Assembly: GCA_004352715.1 (NCBI GenBank)
Contig: SCFE01000003.1
Location: 2,180,353 to 2,221,642, forward strand
Origin: Hofstenia miamia
Taxonomy: Eukaryota; Xenacoelomorpha; Acoela
Length of the DNA: 41,290 bases
Direction: 5' to 3'
Under the pieces are notes generated by a model. The model saw only the letters and a list, made by a program, of their open reading frames with translations, was not told the origin of the DNA and did no database searches. Positions 22,262 to 32,242 of this stretch are shown here, piece by piece. Numbering within the stretch: position 1 is the first letter of the stretch; each line of letters starts with the position of its first letter. Made by a program: the position numbers and the translations under genes.

Positions 22262-23245
22262 TTATTATTTAATTACTTCTCACAGCTTCATGCTGGCATC
22301 CCTCTCAGCTCGGGGAACTCACCAGTTCCAAGGGAGTCTGAGAGCTTTCCCCAGGACTCTAGCTGTACCTAACAATGGTTCCTTCTGTGCTACCACTCCT
22401 CCCCACTTTGGTACTCCCAACTCCTCCAAGTATCTCTTCTGTTTCTTACTCACTGCTCCAAGTGCTCTTACAACTACCGGGAGTACTTCAACCTTATTTA
22501 ACTTCCACAGCCTTTCTATTTCTTCTGCCAACTCCCTGTCCTTGTCTCTCTTCTCTTTCTCCTTGCACTCTACGTTTCTGTCCTTTGGTACTGCTATGTC
22601 TATCACGGCTCCCAATCTTTTCTATTTGTCTACCACTACTATGCCTGGCCTCCATGCTTCTATCACATTGCTTGTTTGTATGTTGAAGTCCCACAGTATC
22701 TTAACCTTCTCATTTTCTTTGACGCCCTGTTTCTTGTCTCCTGCTTCTAACCCATGCTGCCTGCTCAAGCTCCAATGTACCATTTTTCCACCTTGTCATT
22801 CGGGAACTTATGCTCATTCTGTACCACCCTGCAATCAGATGATCTACTGTCTCCATCTCTTTCTTACATAGAGTACACTAATCACTTACTTCCATTCTTC
22901 TGTCTTTCCTTCACTCTGAGTTATCTTCCTTAGCTCCTTAGTGACCTCTAGTAGGGATCCTCTAGGTTGCTCTTCTACATATTCCTTTAGTCCAAGTGCT
23001 TCTGCTTCTACAGTTTCCTCTACACTCAGCAGTCATTTTCCTCCTTTATGCCTTGCCATGTACAGCCTATCTACATCTCTATTTAAGTTGAATGTTTTCC
23101 CTGCTGCTAGTATCTTCCTTGTCTCCCTGTCTACCTCCTTCAGCTCATTCTTGTTTTACCTAACTATTCCTGCTGAATAGCACACTGGTATCGCCCATGT
23201 ATTAATTGCTTTTATACTAATCTGCCCATTTAATGCTGACTTCTA
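22262..23245 (-). pseudogene. 5'-truncated LINE: reverse transcriptase C-terminus
   Basis: On the minus strand, across frameshifts, are AINTWAIPV-YSAGIVR and TRKILAAGKTFNLNRDVDRLYM (about 23050-23215), VEETVEAEALGLKEYVEE (about 22965-23030), a Cys/His knuckle remnant (METVDHLIAG, about 22830-22860; the last Cys has become Trp), then an open stretch 22319-22615 beginning with GAVIDIAVPKDRNVECKEKE and containing ERLWKLNKVEVLPVVV. This is the thumb-to-tail region of a LINE polyprotein common in marine invertebrate genomes. The RT core and endonuclease are absent. (TTA)n tracts lie at both ends. It is inserted in the SH3 gene intron, right beside the hAT element at 23265. Confidence 0.8.
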
Positions 23246-23469
23246 TTATTATTATTATTATTATTAGGCTGGATCGAAAAAACTCAATTTATCTAATATG
23301 TTTCTGGTATTTTTCAAATGTTGTATGATAACCTTAAAAATCAATACCCAAATGTTTTCAAAGATTTTGAGGTCCCATCAAACCATGTATTACACAATGT
23401 AACAATTTTTATAAAAGTTTTGTTTATTGTTAATTTTTAGATGTTTGAAACGGAATATATATATATATA

Positions 23470-24469
23470 NNNNNNNNNNNNNNNNNNNNNNNNNNNNNNN
23501 NNNNNNNNNNNNNNNNNNNNNNNNNNNNNNNNNNNNNNNNNNNNNNNNNNNNNNNNNNNNNNNNNNNNNNNNNNNNNNNNNNNNNNNNNNNNNNNNNNNN
23601 NNNNNNNNNNNNNNNNNNNNNNNNNNNNNNNNNNNNNNNNNNNNNNNNNNNNNNNNNNNNNNNNNNNNNNNNNNNNNNNNNNNNNNNNNNNNNNNNNNNN
23701 NNNNNNNNNNNNNNNNNNNNNNNNNNNNNNNNNNNNNNNNNNNNNNNNNNNNNNNNNNNNNNNNNNNNNNNNNNNNNNNNNNNNNNNNNNNNNNNNNNNN
23801 NNNNNNNNNNNNNNNNNNNNNNNNNNNNNNNNNNNNNNNNNNNNNNNNNNNNNNNNNNNNNNNNNNNNNNNNNNNNNNNNNNNNNNNNNNNNNNNNNNNN
23901 NNNNNNNNNNNNNNNNNNNNNNNNNNNNNNNNNNNNNNNNNNNNNNNNNNNNNNNNNNNNNNNNNNNNNNNNNNNNNNNNNNNNNNNNNNNNNNNNNNNN
24001 NNNNNNNNNNNNNNNNNNNNNNNNNNNNNNNNNNNNNNNNNNNNNNNNNNNNNNNNNNNNNNNNNNNNNNNNNNNNNNNNNNNNNNNNNNNNNNNNNNNN
24101 NNNNNNNNNNNNNNNNNNNNNNNNNNNNNNNNNNNNNNNNNNNNNNNNNNNNNNNNNNNNNNNNNNNNNNNNNNNNNNNNNNNNNNNNNNNNNNNNNNNN
24201 NNNNNNNNNNNNNNNNNNNNNNNNNNNNNNNNNNNNNNNNNNNNNNNNNNNNNNNNNNNNNNNNNNNNNNNNNNNNNNNNNNNNNNNNNNNNNNNNNNNN
24301 NNNNNNNNNNNNNNNNNNNNNNNNNNNNNNNNNNNNNNNNNNNNNNNNNNNNNNNNNNNNNNNNNNNNNNNNNNNNNNNNNNNNNNNNNNNNNNNNNNNN
24401 NNNNNNNNNNNNNNNNNNNNNNNNNNNNNNNNNNNNNNNNNNNNNNNNNNNNNNNNNNNNNNNNNNNNN
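23470..24469. other. Assembly gap, 1000 N
   Basis: Exactly 1000 unresolved bases following a (TA)n run, inside the hAT element. Confidence 0.98.
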
Positions 24470-24834
24470 TTTTTGCGGCTTGCAAATGCCCCAACTATTT
24501 ACATTGTCACTGCCTCCACGAGAAAAAAGTACCAGTGAGTGAAAGGAACTTTTTAGCCGATCAGAGAAGGGATCGAAAAATGTTTATTGGAAAACTAGAC
24601 AAAGAAGCTACAAAATCTCTTTAAAACAATTCAAATGAAAAGAACAACATGAAAAGAATTTTAACGAACAGAAGGATCGTGACAGAGAACAAATTTCTCA
24701 TGACCAAGATGACATTTCCGAAGAACTGTCGATTTATGACAATGGAAGCAATAGACTATTTGCCTCCAATATCCGTTCCAACAATAAAAAATAGAAAAAT
24801 TAATTCCCAAACTATTCCTTAAAATCTGGAAAAG

Positions 24835-25890
24835 TTGTCTTTACATGCAGATAGATATGGATTACCTGATAGAGCCACCGCATTCGAAGCCTCAGTTGTT
24901 TTAGAAGACTTTGGTATTGTATCAGCTGAAAATTCTTCCCTGGTAATAGATCATAACAAAGTTAAACGAGAAAGAGATTTGACTAGAAAAAAATTGCAGT
25001 TGATCAACACTTCGTATAAAAAACGGAATGGAATTTGATGCCAGAAAAGCAACTAATTTAAAAAGGCACCAATTCTCTGATTGAAGAACAAGGATCAAGA
25101 TATCTTGGACACTCTACTCCTAGTTCTGGAATGGCAAAAGACATAGTTTCTTTCATTATTAATTATCTACTAACAATATAACTGCTATAGGCTGTGATAG
25201 TACTGTAGTATATACAGGTCAAAATGATGACATTGTAAGTCTATTGGAAAAACAGCTTCATTTGCGAGAAATATTGGGCAAAATTACAAAGTGTTAAAAA
25301 TTTGCCCTTAGTTCAATTTGTCTGATTTTGATTGAAAAATTGAAAATGATTTATCAAAAGATTAAAAATATCTATATGAAATTTGTAAGGCTGTATCCTC
25401 TGGTCACGTAACTACCGACCTTGCTTCGAAAGAACCTGGCATCCTAAATAATCCACAATGGTTTACTTTGGCCAATAGGGTTTTAAGACTTTACATTTTG
25501 ACAGAAAATCTAAGCGATCCCTTGAAGATTCTTTCTAGATACAATTTAAAAGGTGCGGATTCAATAAAGAAAAATTCTCTATTAAAAATGGCCCACTTAT
25601 GTTTTTTGATTTGGTAAAACTTTTGTGATACCTTCGAAATGAGTTAATGGATGTTATTGACCCAGTTTTGCAAAGAGGTGTAAACTATGCAAACAGTGAA
25701 AATATATTGCTGGCTATGCTAACAGATCCCTTCTACACATTAGAGGGCTAGCAATAAGGAGGATAATAGGGTGATGTTAGTCGATTTATAGTACCAATTA
25801 CCAATTTTTCTTCAGAAAGTTATTATTACTTGATTGATTGGTTTACTTGCTGTAGATATGAACTACCCCTAACTCAAAACATTCCTTGAG
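24835..25890 (+). pseudogene. hAT/RNase H-like transposase relic
   Basis: Plus-strand pieces in shifting frames follow a family I recall as dispersed in invertebrate genomes: an open piece 24835-25038 ending DHNKVKRERDLTRKKLQL, then GSRYLGHSTPSSGMAKDI (about 25095-25150), AIGCDSTVVYTGQNDDIVSL (about 25184-25245, resembling the D-G-VNTG block of hAT-like RNase H folds), YEICKAVSSG (about 25375-25405), NPQWFTLANRVLRLYILTE (about 25450-25505), NSENILLAMLTDP (about 25692-25730) and YYYLIDWF (about 25820-25850). At least several frameshifts and stops make it dead. It lies between the inverted ends of the element at 23265-26166, which supports a transposase role. Confidence 0.6.
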
Positions 25891-26166
25891 TATTTCTTGA
25901 AAACATTATGAAAAATAAAAAAGAAGTGTTTTTGCAAGTTAATGAAAATAATATTATTTAAGTTTCTCATTGTTCACTGATCATATGACAAATACACATT
26001 TTTTCCAATTTTATAGTTTTATTTTGACTCATGGTGGGACCTAAAAAAATTAACTGAGCTTATTGATATTTTGCAACGATTATTACAATGGGTCAACACA
26101 ACGTTTCCGAAATACCAAAAACTAATCAAACAAAAAATATTTTTTCGTGCTATTTGATCCACCCTA

Positions 26167-26475
26167 ATTATTATGGAGAAAGTCCGCTACTGCAAAAGTC
26201 TTGCGATAAAAGCACAGGCTTCCGTTTTCAGCGTTACATGTGGTAATTGTTCTGCAGTATACGAAAGCATGCTAAAACCAACAAGGTGAAGATTATGGAA
26301 ATTGTGCGCGACTTTCCAACTGAGTTTATATGTATCCCAAATGATAAAGTATTTTGCACTCAATCATCAGGGAAAAAATCGAAATTTGGGTCACCTTAGT
26401 TATCATTATAAACAAAATATACATTAAAAAATCTTAAAAAGTATATATTAAAATTTAATTAATTGCAATCTTTAC
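26167..26475. other. Intron piece with possible zinc-finger-like relic
   Basis: About 26285-26398 on the plus strand reads KIMEIVRDFPTEFICIPNDK then VFCTQSSGKKSKFGSP. The pattern F-P-FI-K-FCT-C is like the N-terminal finger of CGGBP1/hAT proteins, but the second Cys is missing. It lies outside the hAT element ends, so it may be from another copy. Confidence 0.25.
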
Positions 26476-26514
26476 CTATTGCAGCATTGCTTTCCTTTGG
26501 TGCAACTTCATCAT
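26476..26514 (-). CDS. Mini-exon c, phase 1-1 (13 codons)
   Basis: On the minus strand, CATTTTTAG|AT...ATAG|GTAAAG encodes DEVAPKESNAAI after the junction Asp. It lies between the two SH3 domains, in the inter-SH3 linker. Since the exon before it ends in G and the SH3-2 exon starts TT, including or skipping it leaves the same Val junction and frame, so it is a natural cassette exon. Confidence 0.6.
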   Translation of the reverse strand: MMKLHQRKAMLQ

Positions 26515-26632
26515 CTAAAAATGATTATTGAAGTTCTTGACCAAAAATTTGAAAGAGAATTCTCAGTCAATCTATATATCTTTCTTCTATAATCAATTGA
26601 AATCTCCAATTTTATATTTATACAAAAATTAC

Positions 26633-26687
26633 CCTTTGGAATATATTTAAGAACATCTGTTTCTGCGATATTGTATTCTTTGACTTT
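26633..26687 (-). CDS. Linker exon b, phase 0-1
   Basis: On the minus strand, TTTGCTTAG|AAA...AAGG|GTAATT encodes KVKEYNIAETDVLKYIPK plus one G. It begins in phase 0 just where the SH3-1 exon ends, 42 bases away, so it supplies the last residues after FPDNFVT and the linker to SH3-2. The donor GTAATT is acceptable but not strong. Confidence 0.65.
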
Positions 26688-26729
26688 CTAAGCAAATTCA
26701 AACAAACGTATGAATAAAAAAATACGTAC

Positions 26730-26884
26730 TGTAACAAAATTGTCAGGAAATGCTCCAATAGACCCTCTAAGTTTGCCAACCATCCAACCCTTCTCTAAGA
26801 CAATGCATTCTTTAATAATTTCTCCCTTTTCAAGCGTTAGCTCATCGGTTTTTGTAGCTTCGTATGCATAATCAACTTTTACAT
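26730..26884 (-). CDS. SH3 domain 1 exon (a), phase 1-0
   Basis: On the minus strand, TTAACGTAG|AT...ACA|GTACGT gives 51 codons: VKVDYAYEATKTDELTLEKG, EIIKECIVLEKGWMVGK and GSIGAFPDNFVT. It has the SH3 hallmarks: an ALYDY-like VDYAYEA, the DELTL-GEII stretch, the conserved Trp (GWMVG), GSIGAFP, and FPDNFV. DDELT--GEII with FPDNFV is the signature of the first SH3 of CD2AP and SH3KBP1/CIN85, which binds Pro/Arg motifs in partners such as Cbl (family knowledge). All binding residues look kept, unlike in SH3-2. The translation start must lie upstream in a separate exon. Its acceptor flank AATACTATTT is shared with the SH3-2 exon, suggesting the two exons are old duplicates. Confidence 0.75.
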
Positions 26885-27544
26885 CTACGTTAAATAGTAT
26901 TATAATAATAATGATAACATCTTATTCCAACCTTGAACAATCGGCATTGCACAGCATCTAAAAGAAGACATAAAATTGACAATGTTCACAATAAAAGGAA
27001 AAAATTTACGTTGAGATTAAAAATATATATATGAAAAGTTTCATTGCATTTTATAAAGCATATGAGCTGTAAAAATAGTGAAAAAATACCATACAGTTTA
27101 TTATTAAGAATAACATTTGATTTTCAAAAAATACTATAAGAACATTAATGTATTAATTTATTGCATTTCGTTTAAAATGACTAGTTTGAGCCAGGTAGGC
27201 TTCCTTGATTGGAGGGTTTATTGTTATTTCCTAATGTTAAAATTCAAATGGTTAAATTGAAAGCAGGACTTTTCGCATACTCATATAACAAGCTAATATT
27301 GCACTCGGAAATATTTAAATTTAATATGAATCTACAACATATAAGAACTATTTCATAAAAGGTAAGATCAAATTCAGAATTTAAGCAATTGATATTCATA
27401 ACTGGCTACAGCGCAAAATACACTTTTGATAGTGATAATAATGTGTTAAAGAATATTGATAATTATCGTACGAAGGCAACAATATAAGTTAATTTGCAAA
27501 CATTCTGGTAAATTAAGAAGAACGAATTCACTATATAAACAGAG

Positions 27545-27547
<3 letters not shown>
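26885..27547. other. 5' region of the SH3 gene, start exon not found
   Basis: An AG-ATG at about 26955 on the minus strand is followed by no suitable donor and its phase does not fit the SH3-1 exon. No other feature is seen. Confidence 0.4.

Positions 27548-27604
<57 letters not shown>
27548..27604. repeat. (TA)n microsatellite, about 28 units
   Basis: Uninterrupted TA dinucleotides. The long frames reading through it (TyrIle repeats) are artefacts of the repeat. Confidence 0.98.
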
Positions 27605-27608
<4 letters not shown>

Positions 27609-27767
27609 AGTTCCCATACATTGAAAAGCACAAACAACTACTAAAATAAAGAAAATTAATAAATACACTTCAATAGATGAAATTTCTGTCAAATTCTACT
27701 GTAAAGACAATTTTTTCCATCTTGTCAAAAAAAAATCTATTATCATTTTAAAATATAAACCAAACAC

Positions 27768-27860
27768 TATAAATTAGATGCATCTAAAATTTATCTATAT
27801 AAATATAACACCTTATTAATTAGCATCAGTTATAAAATCAATAGAGAAAAACTCACTCAT
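27768..27860 (-). other. Candidate start exon(s) of the SH3 gene
   Basis: Two minus-strand candidates have the phase needed by the SH3-1 exon. ATG-A at 27857-27860 is followed by a strong donor GTGAGT, giving Met-Asn-Val-Lys-Val-Asp-Tyr. A second, 27768-27783, starts at AG-ATG and ends before GTGTTT, giving a protein starting MHLIYN. Both are short and could be chance. Confidence 0.25.
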
Positions 27861-30099
27861 ATTTATTGAAAATAGTTGTGAGCATTAATTAAAATTCCAA
27901 ATTTCATAAAATAATTATACTAAATATGGACAGGCGCTAAAATTACAAAGATTAGTTTTAGAAAAAAGTAAACAGAAACTACGACATTTATTTAGTTTTG
28001 TACACATTTAATTATTAAACCTATCTGAATTTTAATTACTTAAATTAGTACAAACACACAGTACAAAAATTTTAAAATATTTATTGACTAATGTTTTAAC
28101 AGATACATCTATTTTACACCAGTTTCTAACGTTGGGGGCAATGTAAGTGAGTTAATTTTGCATCTTTAGTAACTACGAGCATTATGTTTTAATTACAATG
28201 TCATGAAATATAATTTAAAACTCAACTTGAGAAAATATACATGTAACAAACAAAACAGATTGCCATTCGTTACTCATACGATGATTTTGTGCTCAACAAT
28301 CTGAAAGGAACGTAGTCTCCTAATTTCTAGACTGCCAGTGATTTTAACAAAAACTTAATTTGTTTCAATAAATAATTTTGTAAAAGGCGAAATTTCCCAT
28401 ACGCCAAGATCTTCAAGCAATCAACTTCTTTCGCGCAAGTATCGCTTATTTATGACGTGTTTTTTTAAAAATAATTTCCTTCATCTTAATTCTATCACTA
28501 TTAGCGATTTTGGTTGCGACAATTTGCCAACAGTCGCCTAGTGCCTTGGAATTATGCAATCTTTTTTTACAATAAATCAGGCAAATGTCGCATGTTATTA
28601 GAAGCTTGAAAAGATGTTTAAAATAATACGAAAATCGTCCAAATAGCTTATATATTTCCGACAATTCTAGTTCAAAAAAATGATGACAGGGAAGCGATTT
28701 AGTTGGAGGGTTGTCTAACGTGGTAAGCGTGATGTCCGTGTTATAAGGAATTTGGAAAAATTGGTAAATATGTACACAGGGTGTCCGTGCATTTCAACCT
28801 ATCAATCTCCAGGCAATTCAAGGCAGTTCTGGCCGAACTTAGAGCAATTTCCAGGCAGTAGTATTGTATCTGCACACCTTAAATTCAAAATTTCGAGCTT
28901 TAAAATAACACAATATAATCTCTGAAGATAAAATTTCAATCACAAGTAAAACATTTGTTTATCAAACAGATATAACCACAAACCACATAAGCAGTTTTCC
29001 TTATTGTAATCACATGAATAATCCTTTTAAGCATACTAAAATGTACAGAAAGTTTTTGCTTTTTCAGATTAGATGCACGTGCAAAAGACTCATTTTGTTT
29101 ATTTGATGTTAAAAATATCATCAAATATGCACAATTGCTACAATTGAAATTATCCAAAACAATCGTTAATATTATTTAAATCATTATAGTATCTATATGT
29201 ATTTCAAAAACATTTTTGTTAGAGAAAAACCAGTGCAGTCAAAAGGATGGAATATTTTTATATTGAGCTTGATGAAACGGAGTACAAAGGCACTACACCA
29301 TGAGTCAATTTTTTAGTAAATTTGATAGTCCAAAAAATTAATGATTCTTTTCCTAGTTTCGAAAATAGGATGTGGTACCGGGGAACGAGGATTTTAGATT
29401 AAGAGTGCCGAAAACGATTTTTTAACCGAAAACTGCAAAATTGTTAACATGATTGATATGTTGGAAGAGAAAGATGTTTTGAAATATCATACTGAATGGT
29501 TCGTATGTGCAGATAGGGGTAGTCTTTTCTGTAACCTTATATTTACATATTTACATAGCATCATGGAACGAGATTTTATTTCTATAAATGGGAAATTACA
29601 CCTTCTTTGACATATTGTAAAAAATTACCACCACGCTCGGAAAACTTCTTAAACTTTAAAATTGCTTGAATAACAATTTCTCGTCCTATGATACCATATA
29701 AAATGAATATTTCTAAAAAATACTATAAGTATCACCCCTAGCGCAGGTCTACTTTCTAGTTAGGCTGACAATCTTCTATAGGCAAAATTAAACAACAATG
29801 TGACAGAATTGAAAAAAGTTCATTTTAGCTGATGAAGGAGAAGCTACCTACAAGTGTCTATATAATAGTTCATGATATCAAGCTTTGCTTAACAAGATGG
29901 GGTATTACTGCAATTTCAAATGTTTGCCCTACATTACTTATTGGTCCAGTGATATCTTTGATTTATAGAAATTTAAGTAGATTATCAAAACATATTTACA
30001 ATGGCATAATATAAAATTGCACAGTAGAAAGCCAGAAAAAACATACACTTGGACTAGCAACATTTGGTGACAGTTGGTCGCAAGCCAATTAAAATTGCT
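27861..30099. other. Intergenic or upstream DNA, no gene seen
   Basis: AT-rich. At 28687-28760 a less AT-rich piece (GGTTGTCTAACGTGGTAAGC) faintly recalls a tRNA-derived SINE head, without clear A and B boxes. Open frames at 28446-28664, 28936-29157 and 29832-30014 have no recognisable family. Confidence 0.45.
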
Positions 30100-31110
30100 A
30101 GACGTAAAAAACTTAAAAGGATAAAAATGCTGGTTGATCCTTTTGGATAATTCTTCTATATAATAGATCAATAGATCACGGGCTTCTATTAGAACGACAA
30201 GATTAGGCATTGCAATAATACTCTGCTCTGAATTAAATCTTATAATTTTACGAGTACTCAGACATTTATTATTGACATGTATTTTTTCAGAGTATACTGT
30301 TAACAATGGTGTCCTTCAAGTGTTCACTCTGTCTGATACTGTTTTTCATTTATGCCGCGGATATTGAGATCATCACGGAGAATTTAGATATTAATATTAT
30401 GTGCTATGTTGATGATACTCAACTCGATACCATCAGACTCTGATAACATCAATAAACAGCAGGATTGCATTGCTATCTCTGCGTGCATCTACAATGTTAC
30501 AATAAATCTGAGCTTCTCTCAGTAATTTTCAAGTTTCCTTCTGCAAAAATGGATTTGATTTGACAGCACTTTCACATAAAGAAACAGTCGCTCTGATATG
30601 TAAGAAAACCGTGGCTACCTTGCAAGGATTTGGCCAATCAGGAATTATATTTCTGATGACACATGTTAAATGCATGGTGCATGCATTTTAACTCTTATGA
30701 TAGACTACTTGTTGGCTTGATTATCCTCATCCGCATACTGCAAATCAAACAAAATTGTTTTGCTCAATTTTTGACACATGTTAAGCCACGGAAACATATT
30801 TCGCCTGTTCTAAAACAGCGTCACTGGTTGCCCGTGCGTTTTTGTATTATCTACAAGTTCGCTTTTTTGAAAGCATTGCATTATGTATAATGTATATCTG
30901 AATCGTCTACAATTCGCGAAATTGGTGGTGATGTCAACAACCTGCGTTGTGCGAACATTCTTACTTTTAATGTTCCTTTGACTGAAAATGTGAACTTTAA
31001 TCGGCTTTATCTATATCTGGGCCACGATTTTGGAATTCAAAGCTAAGCACCTATTTTCTTTTGCCTTTGTACATATATGTTTCTCGTTTTAACAACATGA
31101 AACCTTTGCT
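30100..31110 (+). pseudogene. CR1/L2-like LINE relic (reverse transcriptase)
   Basis: Plus-strand pieces in several frames follow the RT order: IDHGLLLER (about 30163-30190), EYTVNNGV then a GS-LG-like FFIY (about 30290-30350), CYVDDTQL (30402-30425), where the catalytic YADD is YVDD, then HISPVLKQRHWLPV (about 30795-30836) of the thumb/C-terminal part, LRCANILTFNVPLTENVNFN (about 30940-31000) and GHDFGIQS (about 31018-31045). Many stops and shifts show it is dead. The block order and the HISPVL-HWLPV motif point to the CR1/L2/Rex1 side of LINEs. No poly-A or target duplication was found. Confidence 0.75.
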
Positions 31111-32041
31111 ATAGAAATATACATTTAGTTATTATAATTTTATTTGAATTGAAAAAGCATATTACGTTAATGCGCTAAGGTTTAATATTTTTGAGATTGC
31201 TGTTTATTAGCCTCAAGAACGTAATATCAGGTAAATCTTAAAAATTACTCATGAGCATGGTACTCCATTAATTTATGAAGGAAAAGAAATAATGAAAATG
31301 AATATCTACCTGTATTAGACAATGATTTAGTAAATTAAAGAGCCGTTTACAATGCCAAAAAAACGAAAACATTAATATCTGTAGTAATCAAATAAAAATG
31401 CTACTTATATTTTCAATGCATTGGTTGTGATATAGTAAACAGTTGAATAAATTCAAATTACAATTAAAACCTACCTACTCAGTAATGCGTTCTTTTTAGT
31501 GGGTAACATTAGGGGGGGTAACATGGTAGGGTTAGGGTTAGGGGGTAACAAAAATTTCGTTTTTGTTAAACGATAATACAATTACTTACAACCGTTATAT
31601 TAAATTATTGCTTAAATTGAGAAGAAATTCACAAAGTAAATGTAAAGAAATACAATGTACGAAACCACTTATAATATATAAAAGATTAGGTTTGAAAACA
31701 AGTAATTGAATGTTATAATTTTCTAGATTTACTTTGTAAATTTTACAACACAGAATTTCTTGTAATGGGAATACGCTGTCCTATAAGAGTGATAAGATTT
31801 CGAATATAACAAAATATTCAGCGAATTTATTGATTTTAGATTTTCTATATTTGCTATAAACAGGAATTCAGGATTAGATCTCGAACTTGCCCTTATTAAT
31901 ATAACATTTGAGGAAATTGGTTTTGTCAATATTTGTTGTATACAATTTAGACATTGTATCAACAATCGATATGCCATAGCAATATTCGAATACTAGAACA
32001 AAATTATCTATTCGATGTATCATTCACACTCCTGTTAAATG
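31111..32041. other. Intergenic DNA with telomere-like patch
   Basis: At 31500-31552 there are three GGGTAAC-type repeats around TAGGGTTAGGGTTAGGGGG. Two to three TTAGGG units are too few for a true interstitial telomere; the patch resembles the core of the MITE at 32042-32242. The rest has no recognisable gene. Confidence 0.6.
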
Positions 32042-32242
32042 CGTTATTTTACTTTAGGGGACCCAGTTCAAGTGCCGTCATAATATGGGTATTAAACCCT
32101 AACCCTACACCCCAACCATTGCTATTGTATTGCATTTCATCATGTTTATGAATTTTTTGTTAAATTTTTAAGTTTTGGTTGAGAGATTGGAGTTAGGTTT
32201 GGAGTTTAATCGACAGGATAGGTCCCCTAAAGTAAAATAACG
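32042..32242. mobile_element. MITE with perfect 22-base inverted ends
   Basis: The 22 bases 32042-32063, starting CGTTATTTTACTTTAGGG, are exactly inverted at 32221-32242. TTAAATGCGTTA occurs at both borders (32035-32046 and 32245-32256), overlapping the left end, so the exact target duplication is unclear. The core holds TAAACCCTAACCCTAC, a telomere-like stretch. It is 201 bases and non-coding. Confidence 0.85.

Larger units (their letters stand above)
23265..26166. mobile_element. Decayed hAT-type DNA transposon with gap inside
   Basis: The left end TAGGCTGGATC (23265) is inverted at the right end GATCCACCCTA (ending 26166), and subterminal similarity continues (GGTATTT, then GGTCCCA about 100 bases in). 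ATTATTAT flanks both sides (23257-23264, 26167-26174), an 8-base target duplication, although the left one is part of a (TTA)n tract. TAGGG ends and 8-base duplications fit the hAT superfamily. The interior holds the transposase-like relic at 24835-25890. The real length is unknown because of the 1000-N gap. Confidence 0.7.
1315..26884 (-). other. Gene model: SH3 adaptor (CD2AP/CIN85-like), ten exons
   Basis: Ten exons bounded by AG acceptors and GT donors can be chained on the minus strand, and every junction phase agrees (1-0, 0-1, 1-1, 1-0, 0-1, then five 1-1 exons). The product would carry two N-terminal SH3 domains, then a Ser/Pro/Lys/Asp-rich linker. The first SH3 ends in FPDNFV, as in the first SH3 of the CD2AP/SH3KBP1 family, adaptors that link receptors to endocytosis and actin; that function is inferred from the family. 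No third SH3 or C-terminal coiled coil is seen in the window. The start is unresolved: two upstream ATG-bearing pieces with suitable phase lie at 27857-27860 (ATG-A before GTGAGT) and 27768-27783 (AG-ATG, 16 bases). Introns range from 42 bases to over 6 kb and are full of transposons. Other SH3 adaptors with two N-terminal SH3 domains remain possible. Confidence 0.6.

Noticed and set aside
22290-22871. 193-codon plus-strand frame
   Set aside because: It is the opposite strand of the LINE fragment, whose minus-strand reading matches a known family.
26934-26960. AG-ATG piece as first coding exon of the SH3 gene
   Set aside because: Its only nearby donor is poor and either phase leads to a stop when joined to the SH3-1 exon.
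27446-27644. Tyr-Ile repeat frames on both strands
   Set aside because: Translation of a (TA)n microsatellite.
28687-28760. tRNA or SINE gene
   Set aside because: No convincing cloverleaf, A box or B box.
31510-31550. Interstitial telomere
   Set aside because: Only two to three TTAGGG units, better explained as MITE core sequence.
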